NCBI GenBank assembly: GCA_023512835.1
Contig: CM042084.1
Coordinates: 12,115,842-12,179,841 of the forward strand
DNA length: 64,000 nt
Direction of reading: 5' to 3'
Origin: Taxillus chinensis
Lineage: Eukaryota > Streptophyta > Magnoliopsida > Santalales > Loranthaceae
The position numbers and the translations under genes are program-made. How positions within the stretch are numbered: the first letter of the stretch is position 1; the number at the start of each line of letters is the position of its first letter. Under the pieces are notes generated by a model, which saw only the letters and a program-made list of their open reading frames with translations, made no database searches and was not told the origin of the DNA. Positions 12,901 through 24,100 of this stretch are shown one piece after another.

Positions 12901-15900
12901 AAATGTAAAAGTTATTTATCATTTGAATAGATGAAGGTTCTGTCCTCCATGGGGTACCCCGATTGGTGTTGATCCAACGGGTTAAATAGGTTGGAGGTGG
13001 GTGACCATCCGGGGAAGGTTCAACTTTTAGAGCTACTGCAGCAAGGGAAATAGACCCGGTGGTGACCACAGGGTGGGCCAGGATCCATAATAATAATAAA
13101 AAATAGATGAAGTTTCCTAACTTTGATGCTTAACAATACCAGTCATTCTATCAAAGCTATGATGAATACCAGGAAAATTTGCTTTTCACTTGAAGGCTTA
13201 CTAAAAAAGACCTAATTGAAGTGTTTATCTTTGACTGAGGGGTGCTTTATGTTTATAATCTATTAAAGAATTTATAGTGCTTCAACCTGGTTTGGGGGTT
13301 GGGATGCCAGTGTCACTGAAGGTGAAATTTAGCTTGATGGAAGAGAAAAATTAACTAGCAAGAGCTAGTTTGGTTTTAAAATTCTCTGTCGGAAAACAAC
13401 ATTAAAATTCTTTATGGAATTTTCTTCCTTCTAAGGTCCCAAATATAAAAACAAGGTATCCAATAATTATTTTTGAAGTGGTAGTCTTTTTGTCAATCAT
13501 GTTTTTGGTGATGTGGTTCTCTTTTCCCATCTTTCTTGCTTTTTATGCATAGAAACTAGAGATCTTCTGATTCAGTAAACATGTTAGTAGCATTCGATAG
13601 GAATAAAGAATCTTTGTATCAAAATTGTTACCTATTTTCATTTACCAACCAAATGTCAGCAAGCTACTCATTTACCTTTTTTTTTTTTTTTTCGTGTTCT
13701 CCGGGTTAGGTCATTGATCTCGACAAAAAACTAAGGAAGCTAATCATGTTATATGTGATGGTACTTTCATGATAATTTATTTTATGTATGCAGTGATATT
13801 AGTATGTCAAGGGTGAATCTTAGCATAACAGTAGAATTTTTATCCCGTCACGAATGTCCCAAGTGTAAGTTGTGGATAGGTCTTTTGTAATTAAATTAAT
13901 TATGGGGGAAGGATGTGTCCATATTAGCCATGGCCTTTTAATGATATTATTATGTCAAATGAAGACCAAAATTTTCTAGTGGATTTAGAGGAAAATATGC
14001 TATTTTCTGGGGCATTAATAGATTATTTTGTCTTAACTTTTTTCCATTTATGTTTATTAGTTAGACTTGAAAAGGACATGTTCATGTGAAAGTGGAAAAT
14101 TTTGTGGTCTGAAAGTGACAAGAATGACCATAACATGTATGGTAATGAATGTAGATATATGATTAACTATCACATATTTCCTATTATGTATGACATTGTG
14201 ATGAAATATAGGAAGCCTTTTATGCAAAAGCTTATGATTGCCTAAGCAATAAAGTTTTTTAAATGTAGATGATTCTTCCCATTTGATTTATAAACGTCAA
14301 TCCCTCTGCTCGCTTTGCTGGTCCAAAGTTCAATTGCAGGATAATTGATTCCAGTTACACATACTTGGTTGCTTTTAGTTGTTTCTGTGGTCAGTGGAAA
14401 TCAATTAGAATCAAGAGCAGCTTCAGATCAGTTACACTGCCACTGCAGTAGATCATCATCCTTATTTATTCTTCCCATTTGGCTTATAAACCTTAATCCC
14501 TCTGCTCACATTACTGGTCCAAAGTACAATTGCAGGATCAATGAGTCCAGTTACAAATGGTTGCTTTTAGTTGTTTCTGTGGTCAGTGGAAATCAATTAG
14601 AATCAAGAGCAGCTTCAGATCAGTTACACTGCCACTGCTGTAGATCAGCCTTATTCATAGCTTAGGAGAATCCGTTTCATGATGCTCGACATCAACAAAA
14701 TAATTTATCAAAATGACATTGTTTTGGATAGATACTATCTGCTTACTTTCAGCTTTCATGGAACTTCCAATTTGACACTTCCAAGTTTAATGCACCTTGA
14801 TATTATTGCCACATTTTTATCTTTTAATTCTTGGAAAAGGCTGTAAGTTATTATGCCTCCCTCTCCTGTCTTTCTTTTTGCTTTTTAATCAAGCCAACTT
14901 CAAAATGTTATTTTGTTATTGAATCTCATGGCATGAGATACTTTTGATTAATTTTACATTAAATAGTTTGTCTGAAACTGTTCTTTGAAATTTAGCTGCA
15001 TCATATGACTTACAAGTGTTCTCTCTCTCTCTCTCATCGATTTTTGTGTTGATTATTTTGTTGTTAATTGCAGATTTTTGAAGGTTCTAACCATGTGAAC
15101 GTCAGTCACATTATCCATAACTTATCATTTGGGCTGGAATATCCTGGAATTCATAATCCTCTTGATGGTACATCTAGGATTCTTCGTGGCACAAGTGGAA
15201 CATTTAAATATTACATAAAGGTTTGAATCTTGGGCTTTCAATGTGTAAGCATATAGAGCTGTTGTCTAGTTCTAGGTGATTTGAGTTTATACATGCCCAA
15301 TTTGCCGAACAATTTCTTCCTCGTGTCTGCAAGGCAGTTTCTGGTGTCATTGATATCTTGCACCTCAACCATGACTATAACGACGGGGAACTAATCTGAT
15401 AAAAAATAAAAAAGAAATACAGGAAACTAAGTCTTGTTTTTTCCCTCAAATATTAAAAATGTAGAAAATGGGAACAAATCGTTTGTCTACATTTATTTCA
15501 AAACTCTGTGCTTGTTGCCAAAAAATTGACGCCTTCTTTACAATTTTTGAAGTGATAAGAAGTTGCTCCAAAAAATTCTCAAAATTTTGGGTACATTTAT
15601 TTTTCTCCCTTCCCTGAGTTCCCTCCTCTCCCTACTCCCTTCCTCAGCCATCAAGATTTATTGTTGCTGTTTGATGCTTTTGTGGCTACCATCTTATATT
15701 TGGAGATGGAAGCCATTCAATGGTCGACCAAGCAACCCGTTGGAGGCAATGGATACTATATACAGCAGATGACTGGTAGCAATAGCCATTTTGTAGTCTG
15801 GATTATTTTTTTAAAAAAAAATTCGAATATTTATGATAAATTTATGTTGTTTAATTGAAATCTTATATTCAAACCGAACTAAACAGTTTCACTGCTTTTA

Positions 15901-16925
15901 TTTTTTGTCAAATCATACATTTTTCTGTGCAGATTCACTTCTCTTGTGTAGTGTAGGATTAATTTATTTTTTGGAAATTGTTACATAGTTTTTAAAATTT
16001 TTAATGTCATGCCTTTCTTTAATGGTTTGCCTTCTGTCGTAGCTCTTGAAGTTTCTCTATTGTATATGTGTGTAGATTGTTCCTACAGAATACAGATATC
16101 TCTCAAAAGATGTTTTACCAACTAATCAGTTCTCTGTCTCGGAATATTTTTCTCCAATGAAAAATGTTGACAGAACATGGCCAGGTAGTTGGGACTTCAA
16201 TTTATGTTGGATGCATTTTTCATTCCTCTCTAAATTCACGAAATGCAGTCGCAGTTATTAATTTGTATAATTTTGTCATTTGATGTTTATTTAAAAAATA
16301 TTTCAGCTGTCTACTTCCTGTATGACCTGTCACCCATCACTGTAACAATCAGAGAAGAAAGGCACAGTTTTCTCCATTTCATTACTCGTCTTTGTGCGGT
16401 TTTAGGTGGTACATTTGCCTTGACAGGTGTGTCTCTTATGCTTCAACTCTATTGGAAATATGTTTCAGTAAGAAGCATTGCTGAGACCTTTGAACATCAA
16501 CTTTATGGTGTCCACTGAAACTGGTTGAAATGATCTTCCCAAAGGAAAGAACATCAGAACTGAATAAGTATTCGAGGTTTCAGTACCCATCCCATGGACA
16601 ATACCCCATTTAATTATTCCAATCGAAAATTTGATATCAATTACTGTTGATGTGCCCTTGATGTTTGGGCCTGGGTGCCCAAAAGTCTATATTCTGAGCA
16701 CTAGAATGTTTCCCTCCGTATAGAGGATAAGAGATCTTTTCAACTGATGTCTCTATTCCTCTTCTGATAAATATAATAACAAATGTATTTATCTAATATT
16801 GTCCGTTTAATTGTTTTGGGCTATACAACTTTTTAACCCATGCATGAACAGGAATGCTGGATCGATGGATGTTCAGGCTTCTTGAGGCGTTGACAAAGCC
16901 GAATGCAAGAAGTGTAGTACGATAA
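2612..16925 (+). CDS. ERGIC3: ERGIC3/Erv46-type ER-Golgi vesicle cargo receptor
   Basis: Spliced CDS of 11 exons: 2612-2699, 4825-4907, 5779-5854, 5993-6060, 8706-8790, 12330-12448, 12529-12612, 15074-15220, 16076-16184, 16307-16426 and 16852-16925. Phases agree throughout and give 350 codons plus TAA. The protein starts MGVKQTIKSLDAFPRAEEH, a typical ERGIC_N start. It has a first membrane segment at about residues 30-50, a long lumenal COPII-coated ERV domain, and a second membrane segment at about 307-328 (FITRLCAVLGGTFALTG), ending in a short cytosolic tail KPNARSVVR. Family members cycle between ER and Golgi in COPII/COPI vesicles as Erv41-Erv46 cargo receptors. A His/Asp-rich lumenal stretch at about residues 128-149 spans the exon 5/6 junction. 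It differs from the plant PDI-C proteins in lacking a thioredoxin CxxC domain. All introns read as GT-AG. Identity is secure; the exon 2 end could be off by one base. Confidence 0.93.
3391..4244. repeat. Tandem duplication in ERGIC3 intron 1
   Basis: Copy A (about 3391-3720) and copy B (about 3788-4244) share the order of landmarks: 'ttttgaggaattgtt', 'ctgccttcctgcatcatta', 'ggctgagttagagactccc', 'ttggcatctgcga' and 'ccttgtatttgg'. Copy B is longer because an AAT microsatellite and a second 'gagatttatcttatgtt' block lie inside it. Divergence between copies is moderate, so the duplication is old. No coding content. Confidence 0.8.
3902..3940. repeat. (AAT)13 microsatellite
   Basis: Thirteen uninterrupted AAT units inside copy B of the intron 1 duplication. 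Copy A has no such run, so the array grew after the duplication. Confidence 0.9.
6621..7742. mobile_element. PIF/Harbinger-like non-autonomous element in ERGIC3 intron 4
   Basis: The element begins GAGCGTGTTTGGT, and its other end read on the opposite strand is GGCCATATTTGGT. Both ends are flanked by TTA (6618-6620 and 7743-7745), the usual PIF/Harbinger target duplication. The interior is pyrimidine- and G-rich and unlike the AT-rich intron. Short ORFs inside show no transposase motif. Confidence 0.6.
8095..8451. mobile_element. hAT-like MITE in ERGIC3 intron 4
   Basis: The ends are inverted: CATAGTTTTCAAAGCG on the left and CAGAGTTTTCAAAGTG from the right end. Imperfect 8-bp target copies (CGTGAGAA at 8087-8094, CGTGATAT at 8452-8459) flank it. 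Subterminal 'cacctaggcg' words relate it to the larger element at 56177-57110. It is about 357 bp with no coding sequence. Confidence 0.65.
9292..9590. repeat. Two ~148-bp tandem copies in ERGIC3 intron 5
   Basis: 'gacaattttcctaatttgca' starts each copy (about 9293 and 9441). 'cccttacagaatttggc' and 'tatagtttatgcacaaaa' recur in the same order, and each copy ends 'gatagtgtccat'. Non-coding. Confidence 0.85.
9722..11445 (-). mobile_element. Internally deleted Ty1/copia element, antisense in ERGIC3 intron 5
   Basis: Direct repeats of about 100 bp at 9722-9820 and 11341-11445 (both starting TGTAAACAATGGTATTTGAGA on +) are the LTRs. Next to the right one, on the minus strand, is TGGTATCATAGC (11329-11340), a near match to the initiator-Met-tRNA primer site. 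The minus strand then reads the C-terminal part of copia reverse transcriptase (10131-10740; LGRLRYFVDI, QRKYVLNIL and LNYLTVTRPNISFAV are recognisable). RNase H follows at about 9836-10130 (SRSSAEAE-like, HCDSQFAI, KRTKHIKVDYHF), with frameshifts and stops. Integrase and the N-terminal half of RT are missing; a possible gag start lies near 10885-11268. The whole is about 1.7 kb, where intact copies run about 5 kb. Confidence 0.8.
11564..12090. mobile_element. PIF/Harbinger-like MITE in ERGIC3 intron 5
   Basis: The left end is GGGTCGTTCATTTTG and the right end on the opposite strand is GGGCTCATTTGTAAT, flanked by TTA on both sides (11561-11563, 12091-12093). The interior is AT-rich, including a (TA)n run near 11938-11950. 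No ORF of note. Confidence 0.55.
12926..13116 (+). mobile_element. SINE-like retroposon in ERGIC3 intron 7
   Basis: Near-identical 15-bp direct repeats, aatagatgaaggttc (12926-12940) and aatagatgaagtttc (13102-13116), enclose about 160 bp of G-rich sequence that ends in a TAATAATAATAAAAA tail. A short body, simple-sequence tail and target duplication are the hallmarks of a retroposon. 'gaaggttcaac' near 13015 could be a decayed pol III B box, but no clear A box is visible. The family is unknown to me. Confidence 0.55.
14272..14655. repeat. Two ~190-bp tandem copies in ERGIC3 intron 7
   Basis: The unit starts 'attcttcccatttg' at 14272 and again at 14468. The second halves, 'gttgcttttagttgtttctg' through 'cagttacactgccactgc', are nearly identical, so the duplication is fairly recent. 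It gives a spurious ORF with an internally repeated protein sequence. Confidence 0.9.
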
Positions 16926-18199
16926 GAGTTGGGAGTGGACACATTCGGATTACTTGCATCAGTAAGAGGTATCATCAAACCAACTGCAAGTATGGGGGTT
17001 TTGTTAGTCCCTATTTTCTGCATGGGAAGCGAGAGGCTGTTGTCAGGTGCAAAATGCTAAATTGCATGTAATTTTCTTGGCTTCCCCTTTCTTAAGGACT
17101 AAGGACCTCATGTAAAATTACATCATATGTGTGGGTCGCCATTTTTTTTATGGGTTTTCTGTACCAAAGACCCAGTGAACCCAGTGAAAGTATAAGATGC
17201 TTAAGTGCTTCCCCCTTAATTTAAATGGAACTTTCATGTATGCCGTTACGATAGTGATGTTTATGCAAGCAATTTAGTTGGGTTTTCCATGGGTTTATCA
17301 AAACCAATAGATAACTAAACCAATTTAAATGTAAATACTTGATTAAATATAATAAATGTCACCACATTAATTTCATCAAATATTAAATTTATAACTTCGA
17401 TCTATTATAATTTATATATTTTCTTGAAATTTGAGGAGCAGCCTCCCTCCCCCGACGGCGACACGCCCCCTCCCCTCGACGGCACCACGCCCCCTCCCTC
17501 GACGGCTAATGTAATATAATATTTGGAAAACAACCAACGGATTTTTTTTGGTCTGTAAAAAACATACCCATGTTTCGTGTCTCTCCATCACCTGCGACCA
17601 AAGCTGCACCCCACGCCGCCCGCTCCAACGCCGCACCGTCGTCTAGCGTTGCTGCCTTCGCCGTCAACGCCCCAAACCCTTGCCGGCTCGGCGGCCGAAG
17701 GTGGCCCCGACTTTCGGTATCCCGTACTCGTCGAAGAAGTTGTAGAGATAGGCGCGCACAAAACAACCCTCCAAGGGGATGATGCTGGCGGCAACGTGAG
17801 GCTTGGTCGCGAGGAGGCGGTGGCCAAGTGAATCTGATGGAGCGGCGATGGGCAGCGGGCTGACGTATGCGACTTGATGGCGGTTTCGGCTGGGGATCGT
17901 GGATTTGAAAGAATGATAATATTTTTATTCAAATAATAATAACAATAATAAATTATTATTTTAATAAATAAAATGAATTATAAATCATTTAACTTTAAAT
18001 TTATGAAAAAGTGTAGAATTTCAACGAGTTTTTTTAAAGTTTAATTTGGTGAAATAATGTCAAAACTCATCATCAAAGTTAAGTATTGCTCAACCCATAA
18101 TAAAAACAAAACTCGCGCCACCGCCGCCACCTTCACCGTCGCTCCTCATCCTCCATCTCTCTTTCCCGGTCTCTCCGAGCTCTGCAGAATCAGGCAACA
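16926..18199. other. ERGIC3 3' end, spacer and NOL6 promoter
   Basis: The stretch after the TAA at 16923-16925 is the likely ERGIC3 3' UTR, to about 17110. At 17443-17507 there are three copies of a ~24-bp C-rich unit (ccctcccctcgacggc). 17570-17890 is GC-rich, with overlapping ORFs on both strands and no conserved domain. 17930-18110 is AT-rich. The NOL6 leader (about 18105-18199) is pyrimidine-rich (ccgccgccaccttcaccg, ctctctttccc). No TATA box can be assigned with confidence. Confidence 0.45.
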
Positions 18200-21100
18200 A
18201 TGGAGTTTGATACCAGTTCGAGGCCTATCGACCTGAAAGTGGCGGAGCTTCTGAAGGAGGTTCAGCTAGACTACTCCTCTCCCGCCGCCGACCTGGTCGA
18301 CGGCACCATCCAAGCAATCAAACAAGCCATCGACCAAATTCCCGAAGATTTAGAGGTCTACTTGTTTCCGTAATCTTTTCTATCCTTGTTTTTCAAGGAA
18401 CCTTAAGTCGTGTTCCAGACGTTGATTTTCGGTTTGTTTTTTTGAAAAATTTGGCAGGTCACTGCTGATTTAGCCCCGGGATTTGTGAGGGACCTCGGTG
18501 CCGTAGATGTCGATTTCAAGTTCAAGAGACCAAAATCTGTCGTGGTCGGAGGTAGCTATGCGATTCGCTGCGTTGCGAGGCCTGATGTTAGTGTTGATAT
18601 TTTCATCCGCTTACCCAAGGTACTCAGCTTATTTAATTTGTTTGAGCATATTTACATTTTAGATTACATTATATGTTCATTCGGAGATGTTGGCATTTGC
18701 ACAGCAGCAGCAACAGTAGCGTAGTTAGTGTTGTCTTTCAGACTTTCAGTTGTATGAATTATTTGTAAACTGTATGGTTTTTGAACTCTCCAGCAGAAGG
18801 TTCTCTTGAAAACCTTAAATTAGAATCACAACAACAACAAATCCTTTTATCCCAACGACTTAGGGACAGGCATATGGAACAACGATAAAATTATTGTTGT
18901 TCCATATTTCATAAAATTAAATGGATTTTTACACTCGCTGTCAACCTAAATTTTGAATTAGGATCACCTCATTTATAATAATCTCGAGATAATAGATTTC
19001 GGTTGTAATCTCTAGATTTTGTTTTTCATTATTTGCTGGGTGTGCATTTTCAACTTTTGATTGTAAGACAAGAGTGCGAGGGTATTGTGTAACTGTGGTA
19101 TTGCATTTTGTCAGAATGCATACATTTTACGTACAATAACATTCTGTGTGTATTAGTGGTAACTGGAATATTGAGACTGTTGTCATATCTTAATTATCAT
19201 AATTCATAAAAGATGATAAATCTGGCATGGTTTTCCTATTTGAGTTTATGTAGAAGCAATATACGTATCTCCACTTGTTGATAAGGTTTTATGTTATTGC
19301 ACATCTAAACTTCTTTCTTCCCTTTCTCTTGGCAGGGTTGTTTTGAGAATAAAGATTATTTAGATTATCGCTATCATGCCAAACGTTGTCTCTATCTGTG
19401 CATAATTGAGAAATATTTGAAACGCACACAATTTGTGGGTAAGACTGAGTGGTCAACTTTCCAAAATGAGGCTCGAAAACCTATTTTAGTAGCCTATTCA
19501 GGTATCAGTTCAGCACCTCTGAGCTAAAGTCAGTTTTTCTGATATTCATTGGACTTTGGTTGCTTTCTTGTCTTTTTGGGCAAGTTACACTTACTTGAGC
19601 TTCTAAAATTCAATTTGAGTACTAACTCGTCCTTTATCACTGCAGGTGATACGTTTGTTGAAAATCATGGTATACCTATAAGGATCATTCCTACAGCAAA
19701 ATCCCTGTTTAAGTTACCTAAGTTGAAGATGGGTCGGAACAGTTTTTGCTCTCTAAAGCTAGGTATTATGTGGTATTGTAATGATTTTCTTTGTGAGATA
19801 AACCTTGTGAAAATTCAATCACCTATATTTGTTTTGGAAATTCTTAAAGGAAATGCCCCACAAGCTACACCAAAGTACAATAGTAGTATTTTGGAAGACA
19901 TGTTCCTTGAGGATAATGCAGAATTCATCAACAAAACCTTTTCTGGATGGAAGGAATTAGGGGAGGCGCTGGTCCTAATGAAGGTTGCTATTTGAAGTTT
20001 CTGAACTTGTTGTAGCTTTAATTAATGAGGTGAAAGCTAAATTCTTGTTATGCTGGTGTAGGTCTGGGCTCGACAAAGAAGTTCAATATATGCTCATGAT
20101 TGCTTGAGTGGATTTTTAATATCTGTCATTATGGCATTTCTTGCAACAGAATCCGGCAAGAACTGTATTAACCATTCAATGAAGCCAATTCACATATTTC
20201 GAGTCACCATGGACTTCATTGGTGAGCTTTTAGATTTTTTGCTGTCATGGTTGAGCATCTTTCTCACAAGGGAAAATATTATAAGAATGTATAACCTATA
20301 TAATTCAAGGTTATAATTTATATATTTTAGCAGAAAAAAGCGGAAGAAACAAATGATATTCCTTCTAATTATTTAATTGAGTGATTACAACTTATACACA
20401 ATATCCAATGATATTCCAACGATCCATTTTTAAGTTACTTAAATTCCCAAACATCCCAACTATATACACAATATCCGGACGCATACAAACTTGAGGATAT
20501 ATGAGTCTACTATTAAAGCATAAGGAATCTTCTACATTTCATTATTCTCAAAGTCATTCTTAGAGTATTAACTTAAATTGAACTGATCTCCCTTAGCATT
20601 GGAGGAAGGCATCTCCAGTAGGTTAGGTATTTCATTAGCTATAGGTAAATATAAATGAAATGTTGCTCTAATAGGTGAGCTATATGACCAGCTATAGCAA
20701 TAAGTTTAGGTAAATTTACTTAAAATTATAGCTTATAGCTGAGATGCCACATCACTCAATTATTTGAAGAACCTAAAATACTCTCATCTCATCTCTATGC
20801 CTTCACGTGTTGCACTTGATGCTCTAAAGCCAACCGAACTGGTGGCGCCGCCGCAGGCCGCGATGGCCTTGAAGCCTTGGTTGGTGCTCGCCACCAAGCA
20901 GCCCTCGATTGGTGCTTGCAGTCGTCCTCTCCAGCGCCACACGGCGGATCGCTGCAGCGCGCTTGCAGTCGTCCCCTCCCCTCCCCATCGCATCTCAGCG
21001 CCACCACCCCCCTGCCCTCGTTGCGCCGCCGCCCATCCCCTCCCCTCCCCTCCACGTTGCGTCGCTGCCCATGCCCCCTCCCTTTCGCATCTCAACACCG

Positions 21101-24100
21101 CCACCCCCCTTCTCCCATCACGTCGCAGCCCCTCTTCCCCCCATCGCGCAGCCGGGGGGCTAGGGCACACAGGATTAAATGTCGCTAAGTTTTGAAGGCT
21201 TAATTTGGAAAAATAAAATTAAACAATAAATAGCTAAATACACTAATGAAAATACTATTAGCCAAAGCAAATTTTATTCAGCTATTTATTACTTTAGCTA
21301 ATGAAATATAGCTGTTGCTACTGGTCATGCCCTTAGGTAATCTAAATTATAGCTAATTAGACAGCTAACAATACAGCTACAATACAACTAATTACATTCC
21401 AACTTATTCTTCCTCTCATTTTGGTGTAAGGATATAACACTTTAAACTTGGACAAAGATGGAAAAAAGGACCAGTAACCACGTGAGTTATTATTTCAGCT
21501 AGTTGATTTGCTCTCTTAATGTAGGAAACCTCTGTTATACTTGAATTTAGCTTATCTTTGATGTAATTTCATTATTATGTCTAGGATTTTCATATTTTTG
21601 GATCACTCATATATCTGTTGCGATCAATTATTTTGCCTTGATGTTCTGAACTTTTTAGATTTTCAGGACTGTTGTACAGTGCGTTATCAAACTGTGTAAA
21701 ATATACCACTTTTGTTTGTATATTTTCAATTCCTGCTAATTGTTCCTCTTTGGTGTTTAATCATAATTGGTTTTCCCCGTATAGCCACTTCCAAGGTATG
21801 GCAGTCTGGGCTTTATTTTGAGCTTCAAGGCCAAAAATATATATCAGAAGAGGTTTGTCAGCTATTATCTTAAAAGATCATCTGTTCATTGTCTTAATTT
21901 GATTGCGCAGTTTTTTTAGAGACCTTATTGTTTGCACGTTTGTGATTTCTCAACCGTTGGCTATCCCCACCAAGTGGACTCTTTGTTTGTTGGTTCGTCA
22001 AAGATAATATTCTCTTATATTTAACATTGTAGTTATTATTTTTAAAAACACTCTACAATTGCAGGCAAGGCAGGAATATAGACAAATATTCCCAGTGAAT
22101 ATTTGTGATCCATTTGCCCACTTTAATTTTGCATTCCGCATGACAAAGAGTGGTTTTCTAGAGGCAAGTTTTAGTTGCACTGCCATATTGTACATATTCT
22201 ATGTAGTTATGTGATCCATTTTGTGTTTTCTGGATCATAGTGGCTAATATTAGGAATAAATTTTCTCTGTAAATATACAGCTCCGGGAGGAGGCTGCTCT
22301 GTCAGTTAGTTGCTTAGATAGATGCAGAGATGGTGGATTTGAGGAGGTGTTTATGACTAAAGTCGACTATCCTGCAAAATATGACTACTGCATGAGGTAG
22401 ATTTATCTGAACTAATGTTTGGTATTTAAATAACTTGTTATCAGTTTTAGTCAATTGAATCAAGGTTTATTAATATTAACTCCAAGTTAGATGCAGTGCA
22501 TGGAATGGGTTAATACTGGTTGACGAGATTGTGCATTATATGTGGCATGTGACAGCTGTTTATCCCATTAAAACAAAATTTGGATTTGATCCGGAATCTC
22601 TTAAATGAAGAAAAAAAAAGAAGAAATGATGCTAAATGAATGGCTTATACTTTGCGATTATGATACACCTGTTGCAGTTGCAAATTAATGTATCCGTGAC
22701 ATTGGTTTCACTTATTTTAATGCTTTAGCACGTGTGCTTATTGATGATATACTCTTGGAAAAAAAATTCTATGATTTCTAGTAATTCTTAGGTGCATCAT
22801 TTTTTAGTAGATATACTCCTCGCCATTTTCTATAATGTTTTTCATTTATTTAGATTGAACTTGAAAGGAAATCCCAAGGTATGTGAGTCTGGATTTTTCT
22901 TAGATGATGAGTGTTGGAGATTGTATGAGCAGAAGGTACATCATCTGTTAGACCAAGGGTTGAGTGACAGGACAAAGTCAATTCGTGTTACCTGGAGAAA
23001 CATTCCTTCCAAATGCAATGTAAAAGAGGTATGGGTCTTATCTCCAATTTTTGGTTATTTGTTGTTAGAGATCCGCCTGTTAAGATCAACTTGTCCTCAT
23101 GACTTTATATTTTTAGGGTTTCTCAATGTTTGACAGAGAGCCATTGCTTGTTGGGATTTCATTCAGCTCTTTAGACAACGCACTTAGACTGGCTGATGTT
23201 GGTCCTGATGCTGAAAATAAAGAGGAGGTATCTGGTAGTCCTTGACTTCTAGTTCTGTGTTTGCTTGTTGTACCATTCACTAATTTTTATTTTTTTATTT
23301 GGCTTGCAATTAGTCTCGTAAGTTCCGCAATTTTTGGGGTAAGAAGTCAGAACTTAGAAGATTTAAAGATGGTACAATTGCTGAAAGCACAGGTGAGGGA
23401 AAACTAATGTTTTGCTTTTTAGTTGGCTCCTGATCTGGTAAATTAATTTGTGAACCGTATGGGCTGACAACAATATTTGTTGTGGTAATAGTATGGGGAA
23501 GCACAGTATCAGAAAAGCATCTCGTCATAAAAAGAATTACTGAGTATGTCTTGTGTCTGCACCTTTCCATATCGAGCGGAAATGTTGTCCAAATAGTAGA
23601 TCAACTTGACTTTTCTTTGGTTCAACGTGTTGGAGGTAATACTGCATGGTCATCAATTGTGATTACTATGTAAAAGAACTTATTTTGTTCCTTCCGTCCT
23701 TTATATTTGCAAAATAAATGTTTTTTTATTTTGTATTGAGGAAAATATGTTGATTTTGTAGATACTGTATCACTTACTGGAAGTTTACTTGAGGCATTTG
23801 AGATTTTATCGAAGCGTTTGCACCTTCTCAAAGATGACATTCCTTTGAGGGTATCTGGTGTGCAACCTCTAGATCCAGGTTTGGTCTTGTTTGCTCTATG
23901 TTTTTTCGTTTGCATTATTAAGGATGGTTTTCACTATGCAATGGAGTGTACTGAGCATAATTATTAAAATACCTAGGCTCCAAGCCTTCCACCTTGCCTT
24001 GCAAAGGTCCAGCCCTTTCTGTGGGCTGATGCGTGCTGTGTCTAGGCATGCAGCCCAAGGCAGACAGCGTTGTTCTTCACCAAAGCACCTCTGTTTCATT

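Noticed and set aside
14345..14665. 106-residue ORF with an internally repeated protein sequence
   Set aside because: The repeat comes from a non-coding tandem duplication in an ERGIC3 intron.
17506..17932. GC-rich ORFs on both strands between ERGIC3 and NOL6
   Set aside because: Overlapping frames on both strands with low complexity and no domain; more likely mobile-element core.
20764..21195. Overlapping 84-143-residue ORFs on both strands
   Set aside because: They lie in the GC-rich core of a PIF-like element inside a NOL6 intron, are Pro/Arg/Ser-biased on both strands and show no domain.
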